DNA of 64,000 bases from SLJK01 sp964567295 (GTDB lineage Bacteria; Bacillota; Dethiobacteria; DTU022; UBA8154). The position numbers and the translations under genes were made by a program. Below the pieces are notes generated by a model that did no database searches, had not been told where the DNA came from, and was given only the letters and a program-made list of their open reading frames with translations. This document shows, one piece after another, positions 1-8,299 of the stretch (position 1 is its first letter; every line of letters begins with the position of its first letter). The DNA is taken from positions 1 through 64,000 of the forward strand of contig CAZMLU010000004.1 in the NCBI GenBank assembly GCA_964567295.1, given 5' to 3'.

Positions 1-75
1 GGGCGTAGCGCAGTTTGGTAGCGCGCCTGCTTCGGGAGCAGGAGGCCGTGGGTTCAAATCCCGCCGCTCCGACCA
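1..75 (+). tRNA. tRNA-Pro (anticodon CGG), 5' end cut by window edge
   Basis: The cloverleaf is readable: D arm, anticodon stem CCTGC/GCAGG around loop TTCGGGA (anticodon CGG at loop positions 3-5), T arm with TTCAAAT, and an encoded CCA at 73-75. The 3' acceptor strand CGCTCCG at 65-71 needs a 7-base partner, but only five bases are present before TA, so the first two bases lie outside the window. Confidence 0.93.
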
Positions 76-109
76 AAAATAATGGGAGTTATACTCCCAT
101 TATTTTTTT
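76..109 (+). terminator. Rho-independent terminator after tRNA-Pro
   Basis: AATGGGAGT (81-89) pairs with ACTCCCATT (93-101) around loop TAT. Flanking A and T runs extend the stem and give a T tract on the plus strand immediately after the tRNA CCA end. Confidence 0.88.
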
Positions 110-186
110 GTTTTTACAATTTATCATGAACCAATGCGTGTTTAGATATAACAGCCCACAAACCACCCTGGGCAAGTCTATTAAAG

Positions 187-1854
187 TTAAACCATATTTC
201 TGAGTTCTTTGCGTAGCAACTTTCCGGAAGAGCTTTTAGGAATCTCCTTCACAATTTTTATTCTTTTAGGGCATTTATATCCGGCCAAGTGTTTCCTACA
301 AAAAGACACCAACTCCTCTTCCTCCGATTGCACTGTATCTTTCAGCACCACAAAAGCAACTACTTCTTCTCCATAAAGCTCATCAGGAATTCCAACACAG
401 GCAGCATCCTTAACCGCTGGATGGGAATAAAGCGCCTCTTCTATCTCCCGAGGATATATATTCTCCCCCCCTCGGATAATCATATCATTTTTACGATCAA
501 CTATATAAAAATAGCCATCTTCGTCATAATAACCCAGATCCCCGCTATAAAACCATCCTCTCCGCATTGCCTTTTCGGTAGAAGCCTGGTCCTTATAATA
601 TCCCTTTGTTACATTCTCGCCGCTAATTACAATCTCACCAATTTCGCCGGGGCCTAGGGGAATATCGTCATCATCCACCACCATCATTTCATTGCCCAGG
701 GGAAGTCCAACAGAGCCAATTTTGCGATATCCATCTTTTTCCCCCAGCTTCAAAGCATCGGGCGGAGGTAGAGGATTATAAGTAGAGCGACAAGAAGTCT
801 CTGTCATCCCGTAACCCTCAATAACTGGAACCAAGAAAGTTTTCTCAAATCTTTTTAGGATCTCGGCCGGAACTGGGGCCGAACCACAAAAAACGATTCT
901 AAGCTTACTGCCTGCGGCCTCTTTTGCCTCAAACTTGTTGAGTAGCATGGAAAGCATGGTGGCAACTGTTCCTACATAGGTTGCCTCATAACGAAGAATT
1001 AAAGAAAAAAACTTTGTCACACTAAATCTTTCTGGAAGAACAACACTTCCGCCGTGATAAAGGGGAGTCATAACAGTAACAATCTGGGCATTAATATGGA
1101 ACAGTGGCATCACACACATAGCACGATCATCTTCGCTTAACCTGTTCCATTGGGCGATCCAACGTGCATCCACGATAAGATTATGATGAGTCATCATAGC
1201 CCCTTTGGGACGACCAGTTGTCCCAGAAGTATAAATAATCTCTGCCACATCATCAGGATCTAGAGACATTTCTGATATTTCTTGGATTAGCGAACCTTCT
1301 TCTTCATGCAGTACCTTCCCTATGTTTATAATCTGGAGCGGGTGGAGCCGTTCTTTTAATTCCATTTCCTTTTCAGCACTTATATCCCAATAAAACAAGA
1401 AGCTTAATTTTCTATCCTCTGAAGAAGAACGAAGAGCAAGCAAAACGTTTTCAAGGTAACGCTCGGAGCAAAACAAAGCCACACTATCCGAATTACCCAA
1501 TATATAAGATAGTTCTTCATCCTGTAAATGGGTGTTAATTGGGCAAGCTATTGCCCCCATCTGCATAATTCCGAAAAAAAAGAATAAGTATTCTGAAGAG
1601 TTTGGCATAAGAAGGGAAATTTTGTCATCCGTCCGGATCCCCTGCCTGTAAAGAAAATTGCTTACTGCATTCACTATCTTTTCAAATTGATTATAAGAGT
1701 ATTCCTTCTTCTTTTCCGGGTCTATGAGAAATGTTTTCTTTCCATATTGATTGGACCTGGATGCGATGAACTCACGTATAGTAATCTTTTTCTCTACTCG
1801 CAGATTTTCTTTTGATTCATTTTGTTTGTCAGGGCTTTTCTTCCCCATCTCCAT
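187..1854 (-). CDS. Acyl-CoA synthetase / AMP-dependent fatty-acid-type CoA ligase
   Basis: Class I adenylate-forming enzyme, about 555 residues, expected to activate a carboxylic acid with ATP and transfer it to CoA in the cytoplasm. Visible motifs are the phosphate-binding loop YTSGTTGRPKG near residue 210, GYGMTET in the middle, YSGDLGYYDEDGY followed by the hinge DRKNDMIIRGGENIYP, and the C-terminal catalytic Lys in PKSSSGKLLRK. The start at 1854 (MEMGKK) has AGGAGG six bases upstream; the longer frame to 1884 lacks such a site. The substrate cannot be read from sequence; the domain order fits FadD- or CaiC-like ligases. The gene stands alone beside a DNA methylase, so context does not help. 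Confidence 0.88.
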   Translation of the reverse strand: MEMGKKSPDKQNESKENLRVEKKITIREFIASRSNQYGKKTFLIDPEKKKEYSYNQFEKIVNAVSNFLYRQGIRTDDKISLLMPNSSEYLFFFFGIMQMGAIACPINTHLQDEELSYILGNSDSVALFCSERYLENVLLALRSSSEDRKLSFLFYWDISAEKEMELKERLHPLQIINIGKVLHEEEGSLIQEISEMSLDPDDVAEIIYTSGTTGRPKGAMMTHHNLIVDARWIAQWNRLSEDDRAMCVMPLFHINAQIVTVMTPLYHGGSVVLPERFSVTKFFSLILRYEATYVGTVATMLSMLLNKFEAKEAAGSKLRIVFCGSAPVPAEILKRFEKTFLVPVIEGYGMTETSCRSTYNPLPPPDALKLGEKDGYRKIGSVGLPLGNEMMVVDDDDIPLGPGEIGEIVISGENVTKGYYKDQASTEKAMRRGWFYSGDLGYYDEDGYFYIVDRKNDMIIRGGENIYPREIEEALYSHPAVKDAACVGIPDELYGEEVVAFVVLKDTVQSEEEELVSFCRKHLAGYKCPKRIKIVKEIPKSSSGKLLRKELRNMV

Positions 1855-1890
1855 TTTCCACCTCCTATTCTTTTGAAAAAACATTTTGCT

Positions 1891-2787
1891 TTAATAATTA
1901 ATTATTACTATTTCAGGCACCGGACCACGTCCGTCTCCTTGCGAATTTATAGCTCTGCGAGCTGTAAGTTTTTCAATCCGAAAGTCTTTGTACAATTTAA
2001 GAACTGGTTCAATATTTGAATTGCTAAGCATAACATAACATCCTCTCTGGTCCAACTCTCGAAAAGTTTGAGCTAACCGCTGCTGGTCCTTACCAGAAAA
2101 ACTATTTTCTGTATAGCTCGTAAAAAAGGAAGTCGCACTAACAGGATAATAAGGGGGATCAAAATAGACAAAATCTCCCGACCGGGCATTTGAGACTGCC
2201 TGCTGAAAATCCTGGCAAGTTATAGTTGCTGTTTTAAGTGCCTTGCTAACCGATAAAAGATTGGTTGCATCCTTTATGTTCGGATTTTTGTAATTACCAA
2301 AAGGTACGTTAAACTGGTTCTTTCTGTTTACTCTAAATAGACCATTGTAGCAGGTTTTATTAAGATATAACACCCGCGCTGCCCTCTGTGCTGGCGTATA
2401 CTTGTCCAAAAAAACAGAATCTCTATCCAGGTTCCGCACCTGATAATAATATTTCCTGTTCGATTTATTAACTTCATGCCTTTCCAGTTCCTCTAGTAAT
2501 TCCTCCACACTATCACGGATACATTGATATAAATTGATAAGCTCCCTATTGCTATCGTTCAGATTGGCCCGGATTATGTATTTATTATTGTATAAATAGA
2601 AAAATAATGCCCCGCCCCCAACAAAGGGTTCATAATAATATCTGAAACGCTGTGGCAGCAACGATTTATAGATACTTATAAGCTTGCTTTTGCCACCTGC
2701 CCATTTAACAATAGGGGAAGGAGAAACTGTATTTTCTATAAAGCCAATGTTTATCCCAGATACTTCACCCTGCAAATCTTTATCCAA
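1891..2787 (-). CDS. Dam-like DNA adenine N6-methyltransferase (D12 class)
   Basis: The order of motifs is that of alpha-class N6-adenine methylases of the Dam/M.DpnII group: KWAGGKSKLI (motif X), YEPFVGGGALFF (motif I, AdoMet binding), then DPPYYP (motif IV, catalytic) after a central target-recognition region. It should methylate adenine in a short palindrome; GATC is the family's commonest target but is not proven here. No restriction nuclease is adjacent, so it looks like an orphan methylase. I prefer the TTG start at 2787 because GAGGTG lies about six bases upstream and the start overlaps the stop of the small upstream ORF (TTGGATAA). A longer frame reaches a TTG at 2808. Confidence 0.85.
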   Translation of the reverse strand: MDKDLQGEVSGINIGFIENTVSPSPIVKWAGGKSKLISIYKSLLPQRFRYYYEPFVGGGALFFYLYNNKYIIRANLNDSNRELINLYQCIRDSVEELLEELERHEVNKSNRKYYYQVRNLDRDSVFLDKYTPAQRAARVLYLNKTCYNGLFRVNRKNQFNVPFGNYKNPNIKDATNLLSVSKALKTATITCQDFQQAVSNARSGDFVYFDPPYYPVSATSFFTSYTENSFSGKDQQRLAQTFRELDQRGCYVMLSNSNIEPVLKLYKDFRIEKLTARRAINSQGDGRGPVPEIVIINY

Positions 2788-2923
2788 GCTTTTCACCTCG
2801 ACCAACAAACAGTTTTAATCCAGGGAAGAGTGGCTTCCCTGTAACCCATCCAGGGGGCGGTCCTTCCTCAAAATGTATAGGATGGGCAGCGTTATAATAG
2901 CATATCCCCAGGGGTTCGTACAT
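2780..2923 (-). CDS. Possible 47-residue small ORF overlapping the dam start
   Basis: An ATG at 2923 opens a 47-codon frame with protein-like composition (Gly/Pro-rich centre EEGPPPGW, hydrophobic PLFPGLKLFV). Its TAA stop overlaps the TTG start proposed for the methylase, an arrangement typical of translational coupling. No good ribosome binding site is seen and I recognise no family. It may instead be leader sequence; the overlap is the main argument for it. Confidence 0.3.
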   Translation of the reverse strand: MYEPLGICYYNAAHPIHFEEGPPPGWVTGKPLFPGLKLFVGRGEKLG

Positions 2924-2978
2924 GGAATAGGATTTCCCAAAACCTACAAAAAAGATTTTACGAAGAAAAAAGAAATAG

Positions 2979-3233
2979 CTAACGACGGTCTTTTTCCAGG
3001 TCAAAAAGCATCTTGTCCAGGTACCAGTCCTCAGAACGGTCCGGATGTTTCTCCTGAAGACGGCGTATATAGTGGTCAATATGTTCGTCTGCTGTAGCAG
3101 CAGGAAGTCCTGCTTTACGCCGATACTCTTCCCTCAAGGATCTGGCTGCGGAGCTAGAGCTACCACTCTTTTTCCTTCTGTACATAAAAAGGATCAAACC
3201 TAAGATAATTACAATAAGCACAAAAATCTCCAT
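2979..3233 (-). CDS. Small single-pass membrane protein, unknown function
   Basis: 84 residues. Residues 2-17 are hydrophobic (EIFVLIVIILGLILFMY), then basic YRRKK, predicting one N-terminal membrane anchor with a charged cytoplasmic tail. The tail is rich in Arg, Asp and Glu and ends HPDRSEDWYLDKMLFDLEKDRR, suggesting a helical region. A good GGGAGG site precedes the ATG. No family recognised. It lies upstream of the small ORF and methylase on the same strand. Confidence 0.6.
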   Translation of the reverse strand: MEIFVLIVIILGLILFMYRRKKSGSSSSAARSLREEYRRKAGLPAATADEHIDHYIRRLQEKHPDRSEDWYLDKMLFDLEKDRR

Positions 3234-3459
3234 TTACTTCTTCCCTCCCAAAAGGTGCTGCCAGGTTAATTGTATTCTTAACCTCTTTATATTCGATTTA
3301 AACAAAGCAATAACATTAATTATTTCACCTTATATCCGCAAAAATCCTTCAATTTGAAAATAGTTTTCGTAAGTTGCGTTATTGATACTAATAATTTTCA
3401 ATGCTACCGGATAAATTTTTTAATTTTACATATTTTATAACCCTTATAGTATTTACAGC

Positions 3460-3488
3460 TTGACTATTTTGCTAAGTATTGTTAGAAT
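3460..3488 (+). promoter_or_regulatory. Sigma-A-type promoter for the dodecin gene
   Basis: TTGACT at 3460-3465 and TAGAAT at 3483-3488 are separated by 17 bases, and the dodecin ATG lies 36 bases further on. The rest of 3234-3459 is AT-rich and shows no gene. Confidence 0.75.
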
Positions 3489-3524
3489 TGTATATACAAT
3501 ACAATTTAGAGGAGGATGGACGTT

Positions 3525-3731
3525 ATGGAAAGTGTATACAAATTAATTGAGATTATCGGTGCCAGTGATAAGTCGTGGGAAGATGCAGCAAAACAAGCGG
3601 TGGAGACGGCTCAAAAATCTATACAAGACCTGCGGGTAGCAGAAGTAAAGGAGCTCGATATAAGGTTAGAAGAAGGGAAAATGCTTTTCAGGACAAAACT
3701 AACTGTATCTTTTAAGTATCGAGATGAATAA
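3525..3731 (+). CDS. Dodecin family flavin-binding protein
   Basis: 68 residues, the usual dodecin size. The sequence VYKLIEIIGASDKSWEDAAKQAV, the DLRVAEVKELD strand and the C-terminal KLTVSFKYR strand match the beta-alpha-beta-beta dodecin fold. The family forms hollow dodecamers that store or buffer flavin in the cytoplasm. The start at 3525 is chosen because AGGAGG lies nine bases upstream, whereas the ATG at 3516 directly abuts it. The gene is monocistronic, with its own promoter and a strong terminator. Confidence 0.88.
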   Translation: MESVYKLIEIIGASDKSWEDAAKQAVETAQKSIQDLRVAEVKELDIRLEEGKMLFRTKLTVSFKYRDE

Positions 3732-3804
3732 AAGTATATTTTCTTGCCCTAATACCTCAAAAGCAGTAAAGAGCAAGTGTGTAATTATTTTGAGGTATAT
3801 GGTT

Positions 3805-3843
3805 CCAAAATACAGGGAGCAATGCTCCCTGTATTTTGGTTTT
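3805..3843 (+). terminator. Rho-independent terminator downstream of dodecin
   Basis: A perfect 16-base-pair inverted repeat (3805-3820 with 3824-3839, loop AAT) is followed by TTTTCC. It lies 70 bases after the dodecin stop and before the UspA gene. Confidence 0.88.
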
Positions 3844-3939
3844 CCTTTCTCGAAATTAAAGTCGAACTATGTTTTCTTCTAAATAATTCATGTTATTGTT
3901 TTATTATTGGTTATATGAAAAACAAAGGGAGGAAGCAAA

Positions 3940-4365
3940 ATGAAAAAAATTCTTATTGCAACTGATGGCTCGGAGCATTCCATGAAAACAGTTGATAAGG
4001 CAATTACAATGGCTATCCCTAAGGAGACTGAAATCACCGTCCTTTCAGTTATGGAGGAAAGCCCCTCCATGACTTATGCCGTACCACAGGATCTCCTCGA
4101 TAAAATCAAACAAGATCAAGAAAGCATGCACAAAGAAGCAGTAGAAAAGATCAAGCAAGAGTTAGAGAAAAAAGGGGTAAATGTTAAAACTATGATAAAA
4201 AAAGGGCATCCTGGGCATGTTATCTGTGACATAGCTGAAAATGAAGGGCACGAACTCATAATCATGGGAAGCAAAGGTTTGGGTAGGATACAGGAGTTTC
4301 TACTGGGAAGCATCAGTAACAGAGTCGTTCATTGCGCAAAAACCAACGTTATGATAGTAAAGTGA
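3940..4365 (+). CDS. Universal stress protein (UspA family), ATP-binding type
   Basis: 141 residues, normal single-domain length. It starts KKILIATDGSEHS, the first strand and loop of the fold, and near the C-terminus carries MGSKGLGRIQEFLLGS, which fits the G-2x-G-9x-G(S/T) ATP-binding pattern. Such proteins are cytoplasmic stress-response nucleotide binders. GGGAGG lies just upstream of the ATG. It is isolated between the dodecin terminator and a convergent transporter gene. Confidence 0.92.
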   Translation: MKKILIATDGSEHSMKTVDKAITMAIPKETEITVLSVMEESPSMTYAVPQDLLDKIKQDQESMHKEAVEKIKQELEKKGVNVKTMIKKGHPGHVICDIAENEGHELIIMGSKGLGRIQEFLLGSISNRVVHCAKTNVMIVK

Positions 4366-4434
4366 CCTTTTATTTATATTCACGAATATGAAGCAAATTC
4401 AGGATGAATTCATGGGCCAAATAATGTATTAGAA

Positions 4435-4467
4435 CAAAAAAAACAGGGGCATCGCTTTTCCCCTGTT
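4435..4467 (-). terminator. Terminator for the Na/Pi cotransporter gene
   Basis: AACAGGGG (4442-4449) pairs with CCCCTGTT (4460-4467). On the minus strand the stem is followed by about eight T, from the A run at 4435-4443. The rest of 4366-4655 shows no gene. Confidence 0.8.
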
Positions 4468-4655
4468 AAAAAGTTACTTGTAGGAGGTTAGGTTTTGACA
4501 TTTCCAATATTTTAATAATTCGATATAATATAAATAAATCCTTCTTCTTATTGAAAAAAATTAAAAAAATTTTTACTACGTAGAATTATTGTCATACTCT
4601 CTTAACAATAATCCTACAATACATTAGAAGGCTACCAAAATGCATGGGATTCTAA

Positions 4656-6269
4656 CTAGTCAAGGCTAAAATCTCCTATAACAACCTGCGCCAAATTGGT
4701 GGAGTGGTCAGCTATCCTTTCTAAATTGCTGATAAGATCAAGGTAGATAACACCTGTACTGGCATTGCACTCCATACGATTTACCCGGTCCACGTGCTTC
4801 TTAACCAGCTTCCTCTCCATATCATCTACCACATCATCATGCTTTATTACTTCCCTCGCCAGTTCAGCGTCTTCATTTTTAAAAGCAGCAATGGCTTTTT
4901 CCATCATGGAATCAACTTCTTTATATAAAACCATTACTTCTTCTTTGGCAGTATCAGTCATAGGCATTTTTTCATCAAGAACCGTTTCCGTTAGATAAGC
5001 AATGTTTTGTGCATGATCACCAATTCTTTCCAGATCATTGGTAGAGCTCATTATCCCTGAAACCATCATAGTCTGCCTCCTGGTAAGGGAGTGTTGAGAC
5101 ATCTCCTGCAAATAGAGAGTAATTTCTTTTTCCAATCCATCCACCAGGTCTTCCATTTGTACAACATGAGCTATCTTCTTGCGGTTTCCTTTATAAAAAA
5201 TCTCAAGGGATTCTTTAACCATGTCTCGGGCAACACTTGCCATCCTCACCAACTCCTGTTTGCTGGCCTCTATGGCAGCAGCAGGAGTTTTTAACATCCT
5301 CTTATCCAGAAATCTGGGTCCCAGTTCAACGGCAATCTCCTCCCCTGGGACTATTAATGTTACCAGGCGCACAAAATACTTGAAAAAGGGAAAGATGAGT
5401 ATAAAATTTAGAAGATTAAAGACCGTATGAGCATTAGCTGTCTGTCGAGCTACAGTGTCAGCGGATCCCATAATAAAATTGCTGAACGGGGTTAAAAACA
5501 TAAGTACTATAAGAACTCCCAACAAATTGAAGAGAATATGTGCAACCGCCGCCCTCTGGGCCGGCAAAGAAGCCCCCAAACTGGCAAAAATGACCGTTAT
5601 ACAAGTGCCAACATTGGTACCTAAAATTAAAGCAATTGCCGATTCAAGAGGGACCAGGCCCTGTAGGGTAAGGGCAATAATAACCCCTGTCGCCCCGCTG
5701 CTACTTTGAATAGCAGCGGTAAAAAGGGCTGAAGCAAGGATTCCTAACAGGGGAGTTTCACCAAAAGTCACCAACATATTAAGAAAAAATAGATTTTCTC
5801 TTAAAGGATACGTGGCATCGGTCATGGTAACCATACCCAAAAATAACAGACCAAAGCCCAGTATAGTTTGCCCTATATAACGCTGTAACCTTCTACGGCT
5901 GAAGAAATATAAAAGCCCTCCTACTCCTATGGCGGGGAGGGCCAAGTAGTCCAACTGAAACGAGATTACTTGAGCGGTAATAGTGGTTCCGATATTTGAA
6001 CCCATAATTGCGCTGACAGCTTGTGGTAATTTCATTAAACCTGCATTTACAAAACCAACCAGCATTACTGTAGTAGTACTGCTGCTCTGCACAAGTACAG
6101 TAACAATGGCGCCTGTGATAACTCCGATTATAGGTTTGCTGGTAGTTATCTCCAGTATGCGCCGAAGATTATCGCCGGCTACTTTCTGCATCCCCGAGGC
6201 CATCATCTGTATACCGACGAGGAAAAGTCCCAAACCTCCCAGCATACCTGCAATTACAAGCCAATCCAT
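4656..6269 (-). CDS. Na+/phosphate cotransporter with C-terminal PhoU-like domain
   Basis: 537 residues. The N-terminal two-thirds is a multi-pass membrane domain with the duplicated Na/Pi signature: QSSSTTTVM near residue 60 and QSSSGATGV near residue 190. The last 200 residues are helical and charged with PhoU-like repeats (NDLERIGDHAQNIA and NLERIADHSTNLA). This is the NptA/YjbB-type architecture, used for phosphate import or export coupled to sodium. The ATG has GGAGG 11 bases upstream. No other phosphate genes are adjacent. Confidence 0.9.
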   Translation of the reverse strand: MDWLVIAGMLGGLGLFLVGIQMMASGMQKVAGDNLRRILEITTSKPIIGVITGAIVTVLVQSSSTTTVMLVGFVNAGLMKLPQAVSAIMGSNIGTTITAQVISFQLDYLALPAIGVGGLLYFFSRRRLQRYIGQTILGFGLLFLGMVTMTDATYPLRENLFFLNMLVTFGETPLLGILASALFTAAIQSSSGATGVIIALTLQGLVPLESAIALILGTNVGTCITVIFASLGASLPAQRAAVAHILFNLLGVLIVLMFLTPFSNFIMGSADTVARQTANAHTVFNLLNFILIFPFFKYFVRLVTLIVPGEEIAVELGPRFLDKRMLKTPAAAIEASKQELVRMASVARDMVKESLEIFYKGNRKKIAHVVQMEDLVDGLEKEITLYLQEMSQHSLTRRQTMMVSGIMSSTNDLERIGDHAQNIAYLTETVLDEKMPMTDTAKEEVMVLYKEVDSMMEKAIAAFKNEDAELAREVIKHDDVVDDMERKLVKKHVDRVNRMECNASTGVIYLDLISNLERIADHSTNLAQVVIGDFSLD

Positions 6270-6452
6270 TTAAAAAGTGTCCTCCATAACGGCAGCGCTA
6301 GTTTATCTCTATAGATTATTATTTCTGTATAAAATGCCCTTTCCCTTTTTAAATTTAGCATAAGGGAACGAAATATTATAATAAAAGTTATTTTAAGGAT
6401 AAACAGAAAAGAAATACCCGCCCCCGCTTTTAATTATTTTTCCGTCCTTTTA

Positions 6453-6461
6453 TGCTATAAT
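6453..6461 (+). promoter_or_regulatory. Extended -10 promoter for the hutP-like gene
   Basis: TGCTATAAT at 6453-6461 is an extended -10 element (TGnTATAAT). A -35 box is weak or absent. It lies about 60 bases before the start codon. Confidence 0.55.
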
Positions 6462-6523
6462 TAGTTATAGAAAAGAGTTACAATTAACGAGATGATTGTA
6501 CAGAAAGGCGGGTAAAAATCATT

Positions 6524-6940
6524 ATGAATCAGCATATTGAAAGTGCCTCTATTGCACGGGCTGCCATAACAATCTCCTTAACTCCCACCAGGGAAGCTGA
6601 AAGAGAAATAAAAACAAAGTACATGCAGGAAGGCATTAAGGCACTGGCGGTAGATTACGGTGGCGAGTTTCTCTCTTCCGTGCAAAAAGTAGTCGAAAGA
6701 GCAATTGTCGCAGCAAAAAGAGAGGGCATAATTTCAGAAACACATCAGGAAGAGGGAGGAGTTGCGGGCGCCACAAAAGAAGCCTTATCCCAGATAATGC
6801 CCAAGGCTATAGGATTAAATGTGGGTGGGAAGGTGGGCATTGCGCGAAGAGGTGAACATATCGTAGTAGCAATTTTCTTTGCCATTGGCTTGCTGCATCT
6901 TAACGAAGTGGGCATTGGAATGGGACACAGGGTTATCTGA
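6524..6940 (+). CDS. HutP family RNA-binding antiterminator-like protein
   Basis: 138 residues, close to Bacillus HutP. The C-terminal half, with KAIGLNVGGKVGIARR, FFAIGLLHLNEV and the terminal GIGMGHRVI, matches HutP, a histidine- and Mg-dependent hexameric RNA-binding protein that controls the histidine utilisation operon. No hut genes are in this window, so its target here is unknown. It stands alone, convergent with tyrS, with its own extended -10 promoter. Confidence 0.82.
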   Translation: MNQHIESASIARAAITISLTPTREAEREIKTKYMQEGIKALAVDYGGEFLSSVQKVVERAIVAAKREGIISETHQEEGGVAGATKEALSQIMPKAIGLNVGGKVGIARRGEHIVVAIFFAIGLLHLNEVGIGMGHRVI

Positions 6941-6968
6941 TAATACTATCAGTAAAACCTTGAAAAAT

Positions 6969-8228
6969 CTAACTCCACTTGATTAGATTATAATTTTTCT
7001 TCCCGCGACGTACAATAGTATATCCCCCCTGCAAGCGTTCTTTTTCACCGATGATCATGTTTATATCTTTTACTGTTTCACCATTTAAGTAAATGGCTCC
7101 GTTGCGCAAATCTTCCCGTGCCTGCCTTTTAGAGGGAGATATGCCGGACTTTAACAAAAGTTCCATAATATCCATATCGTTCTTCTCCTGAATAGCAAAA
7201 GAAGGCACATCCTTAAACCCTTCTTCAATTTCCTGGGCAGTAAGATCTTTCAAATTACCATAAAACAAAGCCTCAGAAATATGCTCCGCCCTGGAGAGGG
7301 CTTTTTCCCCATGGACCATTTCTGTTACCTCCCTGGCTAAAATCCGCTGCACCTTTCTGCTGCCAGGATCCTGTCTAAACTCCTCCCCAAGTTCGATTAT
7401 CCTTTCCGGAGGAAGAAAAGTAAAATATTTTATAAATTTCATCACGTCACGGTCATCAGTATTGATCCAGAATTGGTAAAACTGGTAAGGGGTGGTTTTT
7501 ATAGCATCCAGCCATATGGTACCGGACTCAGTTTTGCCAAATTTTGTCCCGTCACTCTTTACTACCAGGGGAAAGGTTAAACCATAGGCTTTTTTGTTAG
7601 CTATACGCCTGATTAGATCAATGCCCGCAGTGATATTACCCCATTGATCACTTCCTCCCGCTTGCATTTCGCAACCATGCTCTTGAAAAAGATTCAAGAA
7701 ATCATAAGACTGCAAAATCATGTAGCTAAACTCGGTATATGAAAGCCCCTCCTCCAACCTGGCTTTAACAGATTCTTTGGAAAGCATATACCCGATGGGA
7801 AAATATTTTCCCACATCCCTAAGGAACCTGATCATCTCCATATTGCCCAACCAACTGTAATTGTTAACCATACGAGCTGGATTTACCTTCGTTTCAAAAT
7901 CCAGGAAGCGTTCCAACTGCAGCCTAATTTTTTCCGTCCATTGGTCTACGATGTCTTCAGTATTAAACCCTCTAGCCGTTGTTTTTCCGCTGGGATCGCC
8001 GATGAGACCGGTCCCCCCACCAACAAGGGCAATAGGGTTATGTCCATACCTCTGAAAACGCATCAATCCAATAATCGGCAAAAGGCTTCCTACATGCAGA
8101 CTGTCAGCGGTAGGATCAAATCCAATATAAAGGCTTATAGGTCCTTTGTTTAACCTCTCCGATAGTTCGCTTTCTTCTGTGCTCTGATAAAGTAAATCTC
8201 TAAATTTTAGTTCTTCTAAAATGTCCAT
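6969..8228 (-). CDS. tyrS: Tyrosyl-tRNA synthetase
   Basis: 419 residues from the ATG at 8228, preceded by AAGGAG; an in-frame extension to 8300 lacks a site. It charges tRNA-Tyr with tyrosine. Class I signature FDPTADSLHVGSLLP (HIGH-type) lies near the N-terminus, SDQWGNI in the middle, and the signature lysine motif is KFGKT, as usual for bacterial TyrS. The C-terminal 65 residues form an S4 RNA-binding domain (SKRQAREDLRNGAIYLNG). No T-box leader is visible; the gene sits 71 bases downstream of selD and may be co-transcribed with it. Confidence 0.97.
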   Translation of the reverse strand: MDILEELKFRDLLYQSTEESELSERLNKGPISLYIGFDPTADSLHVGSLLPIIGLMRFQRYGHNPIALVGGGTGLIGDPSGKTTARGFNTEDIVDQWTEKIRLQLERFLDFETKVNPARMVNNYSWLGNMEMIRFLRDVGKYFPIGYMLSKESVKARLEEGLSYTEFSYMILQSYDFLNLFQEHGCEMQAGGSDQWGNITAGIDLIRRIANKKAYGLTFPLVVKSDGTKFGKTESGTIWLDAIKTTPYQFYQFWINTDDRDVMKFIKYFTFLPPERIIELGEEFRQDPGSRKVQRILAREVTEMVHGEKALSRAEHISEALFYGNLKDLTAQEIEEGFKDVPSFAIQEKNDMDIMELLLKSGISPSKRQAREDLRNGAIYLNGETVKDINMIIGEKERLQGGYTIVRRGKKNYNLIKWS

Positions 8229-8299
8229 GCACCCTTCTCCTTCTATAGCATATTCTTCTGGATTCTTTTTGAAACAGGTCCTCTCTGATGGCATTCTCA

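Noticed and set aside
2780..3079. 99-codon frame extending upstream of the 47-residue small ORF
   Set aside because: Its first half overlaps the better-supported 84-residue membrane protein in another frame and has low-complexity Phe-rich sequence; only the 47-codon part is retained as tentative.
6462..6477. UAG/AAG triplets near the hutP promoter as a HutP-binding site
   Set aside because: The first triplets lie at or before the expected transcript start and the spacing does not match the known three-triplet sites.
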